A stretch of 64,000 bases of DNA from Haemonchus contortus (taxonomy: Eukaryota; Nematoda; Chromadorea; Rhabditida; Trichostrongylidae). The stretch is from NCBI GenBank assembly GCA_000469685.2, contig LS997566.1, forward strand, positions 17,299,045-17,363,044, in the 5' to 3' direction. Below the pieces are notes generated by a model. That model ran no database searches. It was not told the DNA's origin and saw nothing but the letters and a program-made list of their open reading frames with translations. This document shows, piece after piece, positions 11,701 to 21,448 of the stretch (the first letter of the stretch is position 1; each line of letters begins with the position of its first letter). The position numbers and the translations under genes are program-made.

Positions 11701-14700
11701 GGAAGAAAAAATAAAAGATAATTGAAGGAAGCCAAAGCAGCTGACGTGCTTTGGAAGAAACTCTACGAGAAAGGCAAAACAGTGCACCTGAAACCAAGCC
11801 TCGTGCCCAAAACTTTCCATTCCTTTTTGTCTGAAGTTTCAAGAAATAAAAAAACACTTACGTTCTTCCTCAGAACAGCTGATGTCTTCCAAAGATTTCG
11901 CTTCTCGAGGGAGTTTCGGCACAGTAAGGCTATTTCCAGTTGTGAGAAGAGCGGCGTTTTCCTGAAAAAGAAAAGTTTTCCAATTTGCCATTGTATAAGT
12001 TCAACCACCTCGCCTCACCTCAATGGTAGCTTCTTTTGGTTTCTTCATCTCAATGCTGTCTTCCGCCTCTTCTTCTTCTTCTTCACTTACTTCTCGGAAA
12101 TGTAGTGGACGGAATGTCCAACCACAAATCACACATAGGCCAAGAACACCTGAAACATCACTGTGCTTCCACTTTATTAGCAGTGACCATGAAAATCTTG
12201 AACTCGATAGCGAATATTGCTGCAGGGACAAAAAATAAAACGTGGCAATTGAAGGAGTAACAAAGGTGAAGTAATGAATCAGAGTGTGTGGATTCTTTAA
12301 TTGTTCTCATCTTCCTTGAACGTGTAATGACTGACTGGCGACCGCTATTTGACCCTGCTACAGAGCTCGCTTTATATTTATGAAGAAGTGTTCCAATTTT
12401 TGTTATAAATCGGTTTTTCTCGACAGTCTCTGCAAAGGTTTTCGTATCTTTCCACCCAAACCATAAACCCTTCTGGGAAACACAGGAAATGTAAAGATTC
12501 CTCCACCCAGCATGTCAATGTCCGGTTACGACATGGAAGTCAGGCAAATATCGAAAATCCCATCAACAGACTATGAGTGGGTTTTGAGCCGTCGAACGTC
12601 TTCTTCATGATTCCAATGAAACTATTAAGACAAAGAGAGTGCTCAAACTTAGAATTACTGTATCCCCTCCCCCGACCTCGAACTAGAGACTGCTCTGACG
12701 GAGAGATACAGCTATATACATAAAATAGCTATACTGCAATCCTAGACTGTGCCTTAGCCCTAAGTTCCCACGTGGGAAATGGGCTAAGCAACAAGGTACT
12801 TCCAATTACACTCCCTTTTTTGATTGGAATTCGAGTATTGTGATTGTCTGGAAGTTTACTAGGTGGAAGGAAGAAGTCACATTATGTGAGTTACTGCCCA
12901 TACTTACATTCCTGTACGAAATAAATACATAGTAATCATTGTTTCCTTTAAAGTATGTAATGCTCGATGAAATGAATGCAGTAGGACACAAATTTTCACA
13001 AGGGCCGCGTCGCAAAGTCTCTGAAACCACGTCAACATGGAATAAAAGTGCGTTAGTTTTGAGCCTTTTTCGAAAAGTGAGCGCAAGTATTGTAATAACT
13101 TTCAAACTTTGGCGGTATATTGCAAGAATACTGGCAAAAAATGTATGCAACCAAGTACTTGATCAGTTTTGGTTCAAATGAATGATGAATGACCGACCTT
13201 CGAATGCAAGAAATACCGCTCTCCATCCATAGTGACTGATGATGTATTCATTTATTGGTGAAAACAGTACTGTGCCAACGCCAGCACCAGCAACAGCGAT
13301 GCCCGTAGCCAATGATCTCCGCCTAAATGAAAAGTGAGTTCGAACCGTGAACTTGTCCAGGATAAAGGCAAACTCATACTCATAGAGATAGGGATGGCTG
13401 TAGTATGGTTGGGGAGGTTGTAAACTGAAAAAAACGATCCACTTACTTCTCGAAGTACATTGTTACGATGACAATCGCTGGACAGTACATGAGGCCGAAT
13501 CCGACTCCCATGATCACTCCTACGGAGAACACGATTTGCCACATCTCCGTAGCGAAGTACGATATGCCACACCTGCATTAAAAAGAGCCATTAGATGAGG
13601 AATATAGGAAGGCATGAAGGTCCTTTTCTTGGGAAGAGCAACAGTATGAGCAATCAAGGCGATACTATGAAATTGGGTGCGGGTGAGAGGTAAATACTCG
13701 ACAAGTCAAGGGAGTGGAAGTCGCCCATGCAGGTCGTTCTGCGATTTCCCGCGTGAAAACCCCCATAACTATAGAAGTTGAAATGTATCCTCATCTTAGT
13801 CCGTAGCTCAAACGAATCAGTGCACTTCCTGTAGGGTTCCATGACAAGGCAAGCAGTACTGGGGTTTGGAAGGAAGAAAAGGTTTACTTCTTTGAAAACC
13901 GAAGACCTCAAACCCCTCAATCGTTGTTGGATCACAGATCTGCACTAATCACGAACATTGAAAGCGGCTCAGAATGGCTACAGTAGGCGTACTTACCCAA
14001 CAGCGGCAATGAGAGCTCCAGTGATTGTTGTGGCTCGACATCCATACTTGTTACAAATAGCCGAAGCCAATGGACCACTTCCGAGCGTCAGCCCAGTAAG
14101 AAGAGAAATAATCATTGCGCATACGGTATTATCAGAGTTGAATTCCTAAAATGGATTCAGTTGAGGTCATGAACGAGAACCAGTGGGTTCTTCTTTGTTA
14201 ACAATCAGAGGCACATTCAACGATAAAATAAGTGCTTTCTTAGTATGATCAAAGCTCCTTGGCAGTAGAGACTGTGCCAAAGTCCCTCCCTGAGTGGCGG
14301 AAAAAATGGAGTCCTCTGTAATGTAGCACGTCCGACACACGAGTTACTGTTATCCAAGTAATTAAAATCTCTCTTTTCTCACTGACAGTATGAAGTATAT
14401 GTACCTTCACTTTAAAACGTTATAACGCGATTCGCATATCACAAATCAACTACTGAGGTGAGGACAGTTCAACTTGGTTTTGTCTCAACGTCCATAGCTT
14501 CATTTGCCAAACCACAGTTGACTTCCTGGTACTACGGAGAGCCAATGCAAGAAACTCTGCTGAAAGGCCTTATTATTTTTTGAATGCGGTTCATTTTGGG
14601 GTTCGAACACTGGGAGAAAGGAGTGGCGCTTCTGCTTGAACCACCGTCCAGGCTAAGCAGTCCCCCATCCACTTGGGGTAAACCATTTGATTAGGGAAAA

Positions 14701-16394
14701 TTTTTGATTTTAAGTGACATTACTATCGTTCTAGTGCTATTTATCTAGGACCAGATAGATATTACTAAAATCAATTTTAGAGTGACGATTCATTTGTGGC
14801 GACATCTGGAATAGTCAGCTACGACTGCTTAACCCTTCCATTGCTTATAGCTCCATAGCTTGACCAACTCAACAATGATTACCTGTTCCAGGAGACCACA
14901 CCACTGGTCTGATGGTCTGAGTGGGATGTGATTAACTGTCCTAAATCTTTTGTCCTAGCATGGGTTTGATATTAATGAAAAATGGCAAATTATCTTCCAA
15001 AGTGTATCATTCCACTTTTCTCTCCGAATATTTATATTCGCATTAATTGGAACCGACACCGTAAAAGAAATTAATTTGGTTAACGCAGCAAACACAGTAA
15101 TGATCACTTCTACGTTTCCCTCTGCAGTAGCACTAAGGATAAAAAATAGAAACTACATCCTTACCAAGGTGAAATAAATATTCGGTCGGGCGGACTAGAG
15201 GAACTGATATGCTGGATAGATTCCAATGTAAAGAGAAAAATTTCGAAAATATTGACTCAGAAAGGGTAGTATAGTGGCAAATTGCGTACCACTACATATA
15301 CGCGCGTGGTCCTGGGTTCGATCCCTGGATTGATATCAGCTCAGGCCAATAGAGCCTTCCATCCTTCCGGAGTCGATTAATTGGAAACAAAGTCGTCCAG
15401 GAGGTCAAAAGCACTGACTTGTTCATCGGCTAGCCACCGCAAGTCATTGTATAGGCCACATACGCATCCAATACGCTACTACGATTCTGAATTGAGGTCG
15501 AGTCCGGGGCGCATCTCTCAGATGAGATTGATTGACGAATAAGGCATTATCTTTTATGGTTTCATCAAGACAAGAATCGATCCTCTTTTCTAACGGTTAA
15601 ATGGACAAATAAACAAACAAACAAGGAGCAAACAAAATTAATCGTAGGTGATGTAGCCTCTCTACAAAATATTCTTATCATTGAGTTTTCAAATTAAACT
15701 GGCAACTGGCCACTACATTTTTATGGAAATCCCCACATGATGCCTTTACAGCTCTTTCACTAGTTAAGAAGTTTTCTAAGAGTAAGATTGTTAGACTACA
15801 CTGATCATCGTCTTCTCTATGTCAATCCAATCGTGTCCTTTGACTTACTCAGCGATTATTCTTCTTGTTCTATCAGTTTTGCCTGGCTATTCGAAAACTT
15901 CTGCAAGCCTTGTACCTACGGAACATCACTGAGTATTTTTAACCAGGCATTGAAAAGGGCGGCTGCACTAATCTAGGTGGGGTCGAGGCTGCTCAGCAAA
16001 GGAGGCTCATAAACAACTATTGGGAGTGTACTGACTACTGTCAAGACCTCCACTTCTATCGTTCCATGTAAGGGGTGGTTTACTTCTCAGACTCGTGGCC
16101 ACTGAAAACTTTTGCTGGAATATGATCGCATTCGATCCTCTTAGATGTACGCACAGAACGATTCCTGGCCAATTCTTATCGCTATAACTCTGGCGCCACT
16201 GAACCCTAGGTAAAAAAGAAAAGACAAAAGAGCACCTTCATGAGTACTTCAACAAGTACACCGAATGAGTACACGAAACCATCAGCGAAAACGTGGACGA
16301 AGAACGATCCCAGCACCACCACCCATCCCCAACCACCGTCAGGTGGAATCGGCACCAGTTGCTTATTTTTTGATGGTGACGCAACTGCCGTCAT
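5652..16394 (-). CDS. Monocarboxylate-transporter-like protein (SLC16/MCT family, MFS), 13 coding exons, complete
   Basis: Probable plasma-membrane transporter of the SLC16 family, which moves monocarboxylates or related small organic solutes. Coding exons (minus strand, 5' to 3'): 16394-16236, 14145-13997, 13572-13447, 13322-13198, 12149-12019, 11961-11862, 10164-10038, 9982-9803, 8803-8625, 8561-8437, 7366-7187, 7104-7006, 5747-5652. They total 1776 bases, giving 591 residues plus TAA. Every junction has GT/AG and phase agrees throughout. Signature 1 (PPDGGWGW) is at residues 17-24; signature 2 (YFEKRRSLATG) is at 142-152. Helices 1-6 occupy about 22-202. A hydrophilic loop (about 203-370) carries an acidic run and the RKDVFYTGS motif seen before helix 7 in many MCTs. 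Helices 7-12 follow (about 380-570). Helix 8 has N429 and R433 where MCT1 has its Asp/Arg pair: the arginine is kept and the acid is not, which suggests an orphan-type member. The substrate cannot be read from sequence. Start chosen because an acceptor lies one base upstream. Confidence 0.95.
5898..6195 (+). repeat. tRNA-headed SINE, copy 1 (in MCT intron 12)
   Basis: The head ends in a polymerase III B-box-like GGTTCGAATCCCGG. The conserved body follows: CAAGCCTTCCATC, AAGCACTGA, GCAAGTCATTGTATAGG, then ACGGGATTGATTAACGCC and a CTTTATCCTTT tail. Seven further copies or parts in this window share this order. Antisense to the transporter. Confidence 0.8.
7006..7104 (-). CDS. MCT exon 12 (residues 528-560)
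   Basis: Acceptor tttag, donor gtaagt. Encodes helix 11 (GVGTVFGPPISGYLAD) and most of helix 12. Phase 0 at both ends. Confidence 0.95.
7187..7366 (-). CDS. MCT exon 11 (residues 468-527)
   Basis: Acceptor atttag, donor gtaggc. Encodes helices 9 and 10 and the conserved LLGLDKLTNAFGLLLW segment. Confidence 0.95.
7437..7461. repeat. (TAAA)n microsatellite
   Basis: About six AAAT units in MCT intron 10, immediately next to the TIR element that starts at 7469. Confidence 0.95.
7469..7972 (+). mobile_element. Non-autonomous TIR element (MITE-like), copy 1, in MCT intron 10
   Basis: Starts TTGAAGGCACGGTCACGATAA and ends with the inverted partner TTATCGTGAACTGTG near 7970. About 500 bases, no coding capacity. 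Shared internal markers with other copies include ACTACATCAAGCC, AAACTCGTCCA and CCTTATTGTGCTCTA. Confidence 0.8.
8437..8561 (-). CDS. MCT exon 10 (residues 426-467)
   Basis: Acceptor tttcag, donor gtgagt. Encodes helix 8 with the CNTLGRVVFGVVAD pattern and the loop to helix 9. R433 lies at the position equivalent to the substrate-site arginine of MCT1. Confidence 0.95.
8625..8803 (-). CDS. MCT exon 9 (residues 366-426)
   Basis: Acceptor tttcag, donor gtgagt. Encodes helix 7 (DPTFLIFAISNLLTSVGF) and the segment leading into helix 8. Confidence 0.95.
9803..9982 (-). CDS. MCT exon 8 (residues 306-366)
   Basis: Acceptor accag, donor gtatgt. Serine- and glutamate-rich cytoplasmic loop, ending with GSHMF just before helix 7. 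Confidence 0.92.
10038..10164 (-). CDS. MCT exon 7 (residues 264-306)
   Basis: Acceptor tttcag, donor gtaacc. Encodes GYINRKDVFYTGSITNV, a recognisable pre-helix-7 loop motif of MCT-family proteins. This fixes the frame across the poorly conserved loop. Confidence 0.93.
11862..11961 (-). CDS. MCT exon 6 (residues 231-264)
   Basis: Acceptor tttcag, donor gtaagt. Part of the polar cytoplasmic loop, without recognisable motifs. It is supported by splice sites and phase: it ends in phase 1, which restores the RKDVFYTGS reading frame in the next exon. Confidence 0.88.
12019..12149 (-). CDS. MCT exon 5 (residues 187-230)
   Basis: Acceptor tttcag, donor gtgagg. Completes helix 6 (GVLGLCVICGWTFRPL), then opens the cytoplasmic loop with a run of five glutamates. 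Confidence 0.95.
13198..13322 (-). CDS. MCT exon 4 (residues 145-187)
   Basis: Acceptor atttag, donor gtcggt (weaker than the others). Encodes RRSLATGIAVAGAGVG, helix 5 and the YGWRAVF motif. Ends in phase 1 and joins correctly to the exon at 12149. Confidence 0.93.
13447..13572 (-). CDS. MCT exon 3 (residues 103-145)
   Basis: Acceptor tgcag, donor gtaagt. Encodes the end of helix 3 and all of helix 4, up to the start of the second signature (YFEK). Confidence 0.95.
13997..14145 (-). CDS. MCT exon 2 (residues 54-102)
   Basis: Acceptor ttttag, donor gtaagt. Encodes helix 2 and the start of helix 3, including GSGPLASAICNKYGCR, the family's loop 2-3 pattern. Ends in phase 2. Confidence 0.95.
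15266..15562 (+). repeat. tRNA-headed SINE, copy 2 (in MCT intron 1)
   Basis: Head GGTAGTATAGTGGCAAA (A-box-like), B-box-like GGGTTCGATCCCTGG, then the full family body (GCAAGTCATTGTATAGGCC) and tail. Near full length, about 297 bases. Followed by an AAACAAACAAAC stretch. Confidence 0.8.
16236..16394 (-). CDS. MCT exon 1 (residues 1-53)
   Basis: Contains the start codon, a short polar N-terminus, the family signature PPDGGWGW and transmembrane helix 1. It ends at LVEVLMK, followed by donor gtgctc. Phase 0. Confidence 0.95.
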
Positions 16395-16407
16395 TCTGAA
16401 ATAAAAA
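16395..16407 (-). promoter_or_regulatory. Splice or trans-splice acceptor directly upstream of the MCT start codon
   Basis: On the minus strand ttttatttcag is followed by one A and then the ATG. A strong acceptor one base before a start codon is the usual nematode layout for SL trans-splicing. A 5'UTR intron with an unseen first exon further upstream (beyond 16400) is the alternative. No promoter element was recognised. Confidence 0.6.
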
Positions 16408-16419
16408 TCTTCTTAGTAC

Positions 16420-17020
16420 GAAAAGATAAAGGAGTAACTGGCTTTAAAGCTAAGGAAAAAAGCGATGCCACGTGAATTCGACGAGGGAAAGTTGTGATCA
16501 AAGAGCTGCTTATGAAAGCTTTATCAAAAATTTCGCGGCAGAAAGATATGGCGCCATTAAACGAGATTCATTTGAGAACGGAAGGTCAAATTGACGGTGA
16601 GGGCCCGGTTCCCTCTACTACCACACAATGTGAAACCGTAGTGACCCTCTCACGATGGTAGACAGGGGCTTGGGTAACTGAATTCCAACATGAATGTTTT
16701 AGAAAGTCGCAATCCTGATCGATGAATTTAGCAATTACACCATGAGGACCAAGTATGGGACCAGTATTTAAGCGCCTTCCATGTCCTAATCGTATCAACC
16801 TCCAGTTCCGATCCATTGCCCTTAAAAAGCGGTGGCGAGATGACTTGAAACTAACAGACATGTATAAACTCCCATGTGGGAGCATAGCGACTAGGGGTAT
16901 GTGGTTAATTCAAAATTACTTACGCAGCGGACCTAAAACGTCTGAGAGGAGGAGGAGATAAGTGACGGAAGATCGGTAACAAAAGGTGACGACACTCACA
17001 GGTTGACGAGTTGTAGGTAA
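16420..17020. other. Upstream region of the MCT gene; nothing firm
   Basis: Probable location of the transporter promoter and any 5'UTR exon. Open frames at 16586-16885 (-) and 16755-16961 (+) overlap each other and match nothing I recognise. Confidence 0.4.
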
Positions 17021-17024
17021 ATCT

Positions 17025-17190
17025 TCAGTTTGGTGGGGGGGACTCGAACCCGTACTTGTGCTTTCCGGGCACGGTGCTCTATCCCTTGCACTACCGAGAC
17101 CCGCTTGCCCTCGCCTTCTTAATGGGTGCCGACCCTGAAAAGGGGCATCTCCATCACACTCCTTGCCTCCCGTACAGTAACGCGCTGGCT
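17025..17190 (-). repeat. tRNA-like repeat (second SINE-like family), copy 1
   Basis: The minus strand reads GGTCTCGGTAGTGCAAGGGA, TAGAGCAC, a CCGG-containing loop, then GGGTTCGAGTCCC. A- and B-box-like parts are present, but the anticodon arm lacks a proper loop (no U33). I call it a tRNA-derived repeat, not a functional tRNA. Confidence 0.65.
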
Positions 17191-17199
17191 CCCACAAGT

Positions 17200-18225
17200 A
17201 CTATGAGGGTATAAGCGTACTATGAGTGTAGTGTATGTTATGAGTGTATAAGAGATGGAACTGGCTCTTAGAGTTGAAGACGATTAGCGAAAATGATAAC
17301 AGTTAGTGAAAGTGATAACAGATAACTGTTAAAGAAGGATAAGAAATGGTAAAAAGAAGTGTCACGGAACGCATTAAGTCTTTGCCTGCAGAGGAGACTC
17401 AATAACTGATCATAATTCACTTTTGTTCCGATTTCAATAACAACAAGAAATCAGCTACTTACTACTTGGGTTTCCCATTAGTGTGATATCTATGAAGATA
17501 AGAAGAGCAGTGGGCAATAAATTCTTCATCAAAAAAAGCTCAACATTCGTCATATGTCAACGACAACAATGGTTACCAACTGAAACAATCCACAAAGGGG
17601 CACGTGATACTGCCACCAAGTGCTGAGCTCAGCCAAATGGTTTCAGTAAAAATCAGTTTACCCGTTTGGGAACATTCCATCAAAGCAACAGCACAGGAAT
17701 AGATTGCCGGCCGATCTAAAATTGTGACGAAATAGGTGAGAAACCTGGTGGGACCCTTCTGCCTTTTTCCAGGGAACTTTCCCACTTCTTTCGCAGTCGG
17801 GTATGGGTCGAATGGGAACAACTCGTTCTCTGCTAATCATTCATCGTTTACTCAAGAAGGGGCTCCTTTTTAAAGCTCGTTGAGATGCCAAAATGATCAC
17901 TGACTTGCGGAACCTAATTTGAGAGGAAATAAACCATCTTTGATTAAGATTGAAAGTTATCGCCTAGACCGAAACTTGGCTTATGGCCAAAGAGAATGGA
18001 AGTGAGCGAAGACAGTGGCGATGATGTTGCATGACGACAAGAAGAGATACATCACTCGACGCTGATCAATCACATTGTTAACTCCCACACAGAATCATTC
18101 AGTTCTATTCTAGCCAAATGTTGATGAAAAAAGGAAAAAGCACTTTGAACAAATGTTCTAATCTCATCAGAGGGCTCCAACCCATTATCTCACTGGTGGT
18201 GCGTCTACCGGAAATGTTGAAAGAG
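17200..18225. other. No recognised gene
   Basis: Simple GTATGAGTGTA-type repeats near 17210-17250. Otherwise nothing identifiable. Confidence 0.5.
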
Positions 18226-18228
18226 TAC

Positions 18229-18528
18229 TCAACAACTGTGCACAACTTTCTGTACGCATAAGTACAAATTGGGTGCAATTAAATCTTCGACTGCAATTAA
18301 ATCTTCGACTCTCGACGAGAAGATCTTCGATTTCTTCATTGAGAGTTCTTGAAGAATTTCACTCTTCGAGAGTTTGATGTTAAGTAAGTAATCTCGAAGA
18401 AGGTCCAGCAGCTCCAATAACAAAACATCCAATCTAAGAAGTTGAATAGGAGAGAAAACTTTGTCCGTGGACTGTTTACATACAGAAATCAAAATGAAGA
18501 GAACGAGCATTAAAATAGTTCTATGCAT
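18229..18528 (-). CDS. Small possibly secreted protein, 99 residues, tentative
   Basis: Not a family I recognise. From the methionine at 18528 the frame starts with a signal-peptide-like stretch (MHRTILMLVLFILISVC), then a leucine-rich, probably helical segment (LRLDVLLLELLDLLRDYLL), a lysine/serine-rich part, and a C-terminus with VEDLIA repeated through an 18-base DNA duplication. The frame stays open upstream to 18627, but the methionine at 18528 puts the hydrophobic stretch at the N-terminus and is preceded by an acceptor-like ccag. Most of it is duplicated identically at 19215-19581. No homologue is known to me, so chance ORF is possible. Confidence 0.3.
   Translation of the reverse strand: MHRTILMLVLFILISVCKQSTDKVFSPIQLLRLDVLLLELLDLLRDYLLNIKLSKSEILQELSMKKSKIFSSRVEDLIAVEDLIAPNLYLCVQKVVHSC
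18274..18309. repeat. 18-base tandem repeat, two copies
   Basis: TGCAATTAAATCTTCGAC occurs twice back to back and keeps the minus-strand reading frame. Confidence 0.95.
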
Positions 18529-18694
18529 ACTGGATGAATAGCACTCAAGACAAAGAGGTGTGGTGGGGTTGGATTGGCCTAGGTCGACCTCTTCAATGAG
18601 AGCTCCGATTAATTGGGCACGTGACAAAGGTGAGAAGGACCCTTAGAATGCTAATGAGTAGCAATTATGAGTGAGGATCACATTTCCCTTTTAA
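18328..18694. repeat. 367-base duplication, copy 1
   Basis: By eye identical, without gaps, to 19215-19581. The left boundary is at CGATTTCTTCATTG and the right boundary at CCCTTTTAA. Flanks differ immediately outside. Confidence 0.93.
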
Positions 18695-19208
18695 CTGATT
18701 ATCGACTGCTCGAGTGGAAAAAATAACTCATTGTTGAGGACACATGTGAGTAATCCGGGAATTTCGGCAGAAAAAGTTTGCCAACTCGTAGACTTCCCTT
18801 CAGAGTCCCTGAGTTTTTTCGCAGCCACCATCACTGAAGCAAAGCTACTTCATGAACGGAGAGGCCTTCATTTAGCAACTGTTCCTCTTTGCAAATCACT
18901 TCGTTGCTGAGCCATGAATGAAGTAACAAATGACAGAAGCAATTTCGAAAATGTTTGACTCACGAAATGGTGAGTAGATGATTCGGATTAAGTCGCATGA
19001 GAGTACAGAAAAGGCAACAAAAGGCAGGCTATCACATTTGAGACGTGCCATGCACTCTAACGTTAATCGACGTCGCAGAAGTAAGGACGCCTTATAAAAG
19101 AGCTCTATGGTCGAGTAGAAGAAAAGTTCGCTCTCTAGCTGGCGAAGGCACCCCACCCGGCTTCTCAAAACATTAGAGTAGTGAAGGCTGTAAAGGAGAT
19201 GGATGGAC

Positions 19209-19415
19209 CTAGGGCGATTTCTTCATTGAGAGTTCTTGAAGAATTTCACTCTTCGAGAGTTTGATGTTAAGTAAGTAATCTCGAAGAAGGTCCAGCAGCT
19301 CCAATAACAAAACATCCAATCTAAGAAGTTGAATAGGAGAGAAAACTTTGTCCGTGGACTGTTTACATACAGAAATCAAAATGAAGAGAACGAGCATTAA
19401 AATAGTTCTATGCAT
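19209..19415 (-). pseudogene. Truncated identical copy of the small secreted-type ORF
   Basis: Identical to the frame at 18528 for its first 67 codons. It then leaves the duplicated block and stops two codons later (SP, TAG). It lacks the repeated VEDLIA tail. If the parent is a gene, this copy is a truncated variant or pseudogene, unless an unseen exon continues it. Confidence 0.3.
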
Positions 19416-19581
19416 ACTGGATGAATAGCACTCAAGACAAAGAGGTGTGGTGGGGTTGGATTGGCCTAGGTCGACCTCTTCAATGAGAGCTCCGATTAAT
19501 TGGGCACGTGACAAAGGTGAGAAGGACCCTTAGAATGCTAATGAGTAGCAATTATGAGTGAGGATCACATTTCCCTTTTAA
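19215..19581. repeat. 367-base duplication, copy 2
   Basis: Direct-orientation partner of 18328-18694 at an offset of 887 bases. The roughly 520 bases between the copies are unrelated. Confidence 0.93.
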
Positions 19582-19584
19582 TTC

Positions 19585-21140
19585 AATATGTCCCCGATCC
19601 CTAATTCGATTTCTTCTCATACTGAAGCTATTTACTTAGATTACGCTCCTGAAAATGTCCCTGTCTCTCACAATTCATCGGTAGGTGAATACCCCGAGGA
19701 ACACCCATTGACTGACAAATAATGAGACACATTTTTGACCATTTTAAATGAAAATAATTGCCGTGAGCCAGTGAAAAATGCCGATTTGCAGTGAGATAGT
19801 TGGCCATGACTGGTCTCTCGGACAGACGAATATGGTTGTAGAGGCACCAGTGTATGCCCATATAGTGCCACACCTCCACTCACTCACCTGTGGTGTGACC
19901 TGAGTCGATCAGCTGTTAGTACTAAAGGCAAATCAGTGAAGGTCAAGCCGGGTCATAAAATGATGGGAGAAATGAACGAGTGCGAAAAGTAGAATGAAGA
20001 AGATGTTCGGCAGTAGTAAGGATTTTCCGGGGTTGTATATGTAAATCTAAGACTTATTCAGACATCTACGGACAATATTGTGTTTTGCCTCCACAACTAA
20101 TCAATGTTAATTCAGAAATGAGTTGAGAATCCTGGTGAGTAGTCGACAACCAACTCATCTAATTACCGGGGTGACCTCAAGGATGAACTTTGGGGAGCTA
20201 TGAGATGACAAGCAAAGAATGAAGAATGACGGTTATCTCGAGTAGAGTACTCCTTCATTCTCGCTCACAATTAGGGACCTAGGTGTCCGATAAGCTGAAG
20301 GCGTACCCGTAAGACTTATGATAACACCAATCTAGCAGAATGTCGTGTGGCTTGACTGACCTGATTGCGCTTTACTGAAGGCACTTACTACTAATTTACT
20401 GAAAGGTAGAACACACTTGAAGGACTGATTCGGTCTGATTTGGAACCCAGATAGATCCCCATTTGTGGAAATTCGTAGTATCTTGCTGTGATAAAAGGTA
20501 AATTAAAGGTGTCCAGGGTCGGATTACTTCGATGAAGACAAGCCGTATCACGAACGCGTGTTCAGAAAAGTAAACTAACTACCAAAACAAATGTAATAAC
20601 AGTCACAAAAGCACATTCCGTTACAACTCATAAGTGGACGAATCAATTAAAATTGATCAGCGATTACCATCACCTCTGCTATGGTTTGGTAAATCACAAG
20701 AACGTTCGAAAACCAACAAAAATGGCCAGAAAATAAGCGAGAATAGGAGGAATAAACGCCAGGAGCCTTGCTAACCTTCAACAGTTGCCGAATAGGGAAG
20801 AAACGCGGCACATACAGAATCGAATAGCTGTCAGGACGATGTCAGGCTGATAAGGGTCGAGTGAGAGCTTGGGAGACCACTGATAGTGCAGTGAACACCT
20901 CTTTATGACAGCATCTCAAAAAGAATGTGGCGCACCGAATAGCTACTGTGACTGAATTCTGGCAAGTGATCTAAAAATTGCCAGCCTAGAGCTCAAATTG
21001 AGATGGAAGCTTCTTGAGAACCCCTGAAGCCCTGAGGGAATAGAGGAAGGAGGGGCGAAAAGAGAATGATTGGAAAGGTTTAGATTTTTTGCTAAAAGTG
21101 GGTCCTTGTCACTGAATAGAAGCTGAGGGGATCAGTGGAT
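19585..21140. other. No recognised gene
   Basis: Short open frames near 19628-19883 (-) only. Nothing identifiable. Confidence 0.5.
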
Positions 21141-21146
21141 GAGATA

Positions 21147-21230
21147 GAGCCCAAAGCCCAGTGCAAGTGTCCTAATGGGATGAAGCCCAAAGCCCAGGGA
21201 GCCCGAAGCCCAGGGCAAGTGTTCTAACAG
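21147..21230. repeat. Short GCCCAAAGCCCA-type tandem repeats
   Basis: AGCCCAAAGCCCAG and variants recur three times, with CAAGTGTYCTAA following two of them. Confidence 0.8.
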
Positions 21231-21285
21231 GGGAAAGGAAGGACGGGAAACAGGCTAGTTGGGCTGAAACAGAAACAGAACAATG

Positions 21286-21360
21286 CTGGCAAATCGCCGA
21301 ATGTCGAACCGCCCACATTCAATGGGCAGTGTCTATGATGATGACGAATGGATTGGAACA
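21286..21360. repeat. Partial third unit of the 520-base repeat
   Basis: CTGGCAAATCGCCGAATGTC through GAATGGATTGG resembles the 3' part of the full units (21855-21950 and 22375-22465). Confidence 0.5.
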
Positions 21361-21448
21361 GACTTCTGTACAACAGCGAGAGAGGCGGGGAGGGGGAAAG
21401 GAGGGAAAGTGGGGGAGCGAAGGACGGAGGAAGGGAAATTGTTGGGAC

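Noticed and set aside
12806..13150. Open frame on the minus strand in MCT intron 4 with acceptor- and donor-like sites
   Set aside because: Joining 13322-13198 directly to 12149-12019 restores helix 6 exactly. The intronic frame is polar, matches no family segment and would interrupt helix 6.
13252..13578. 108-codon minus-strand frame across MCT exons 3 and 4
   Set aside because: It is the wrong frame of real exons read through an intron.
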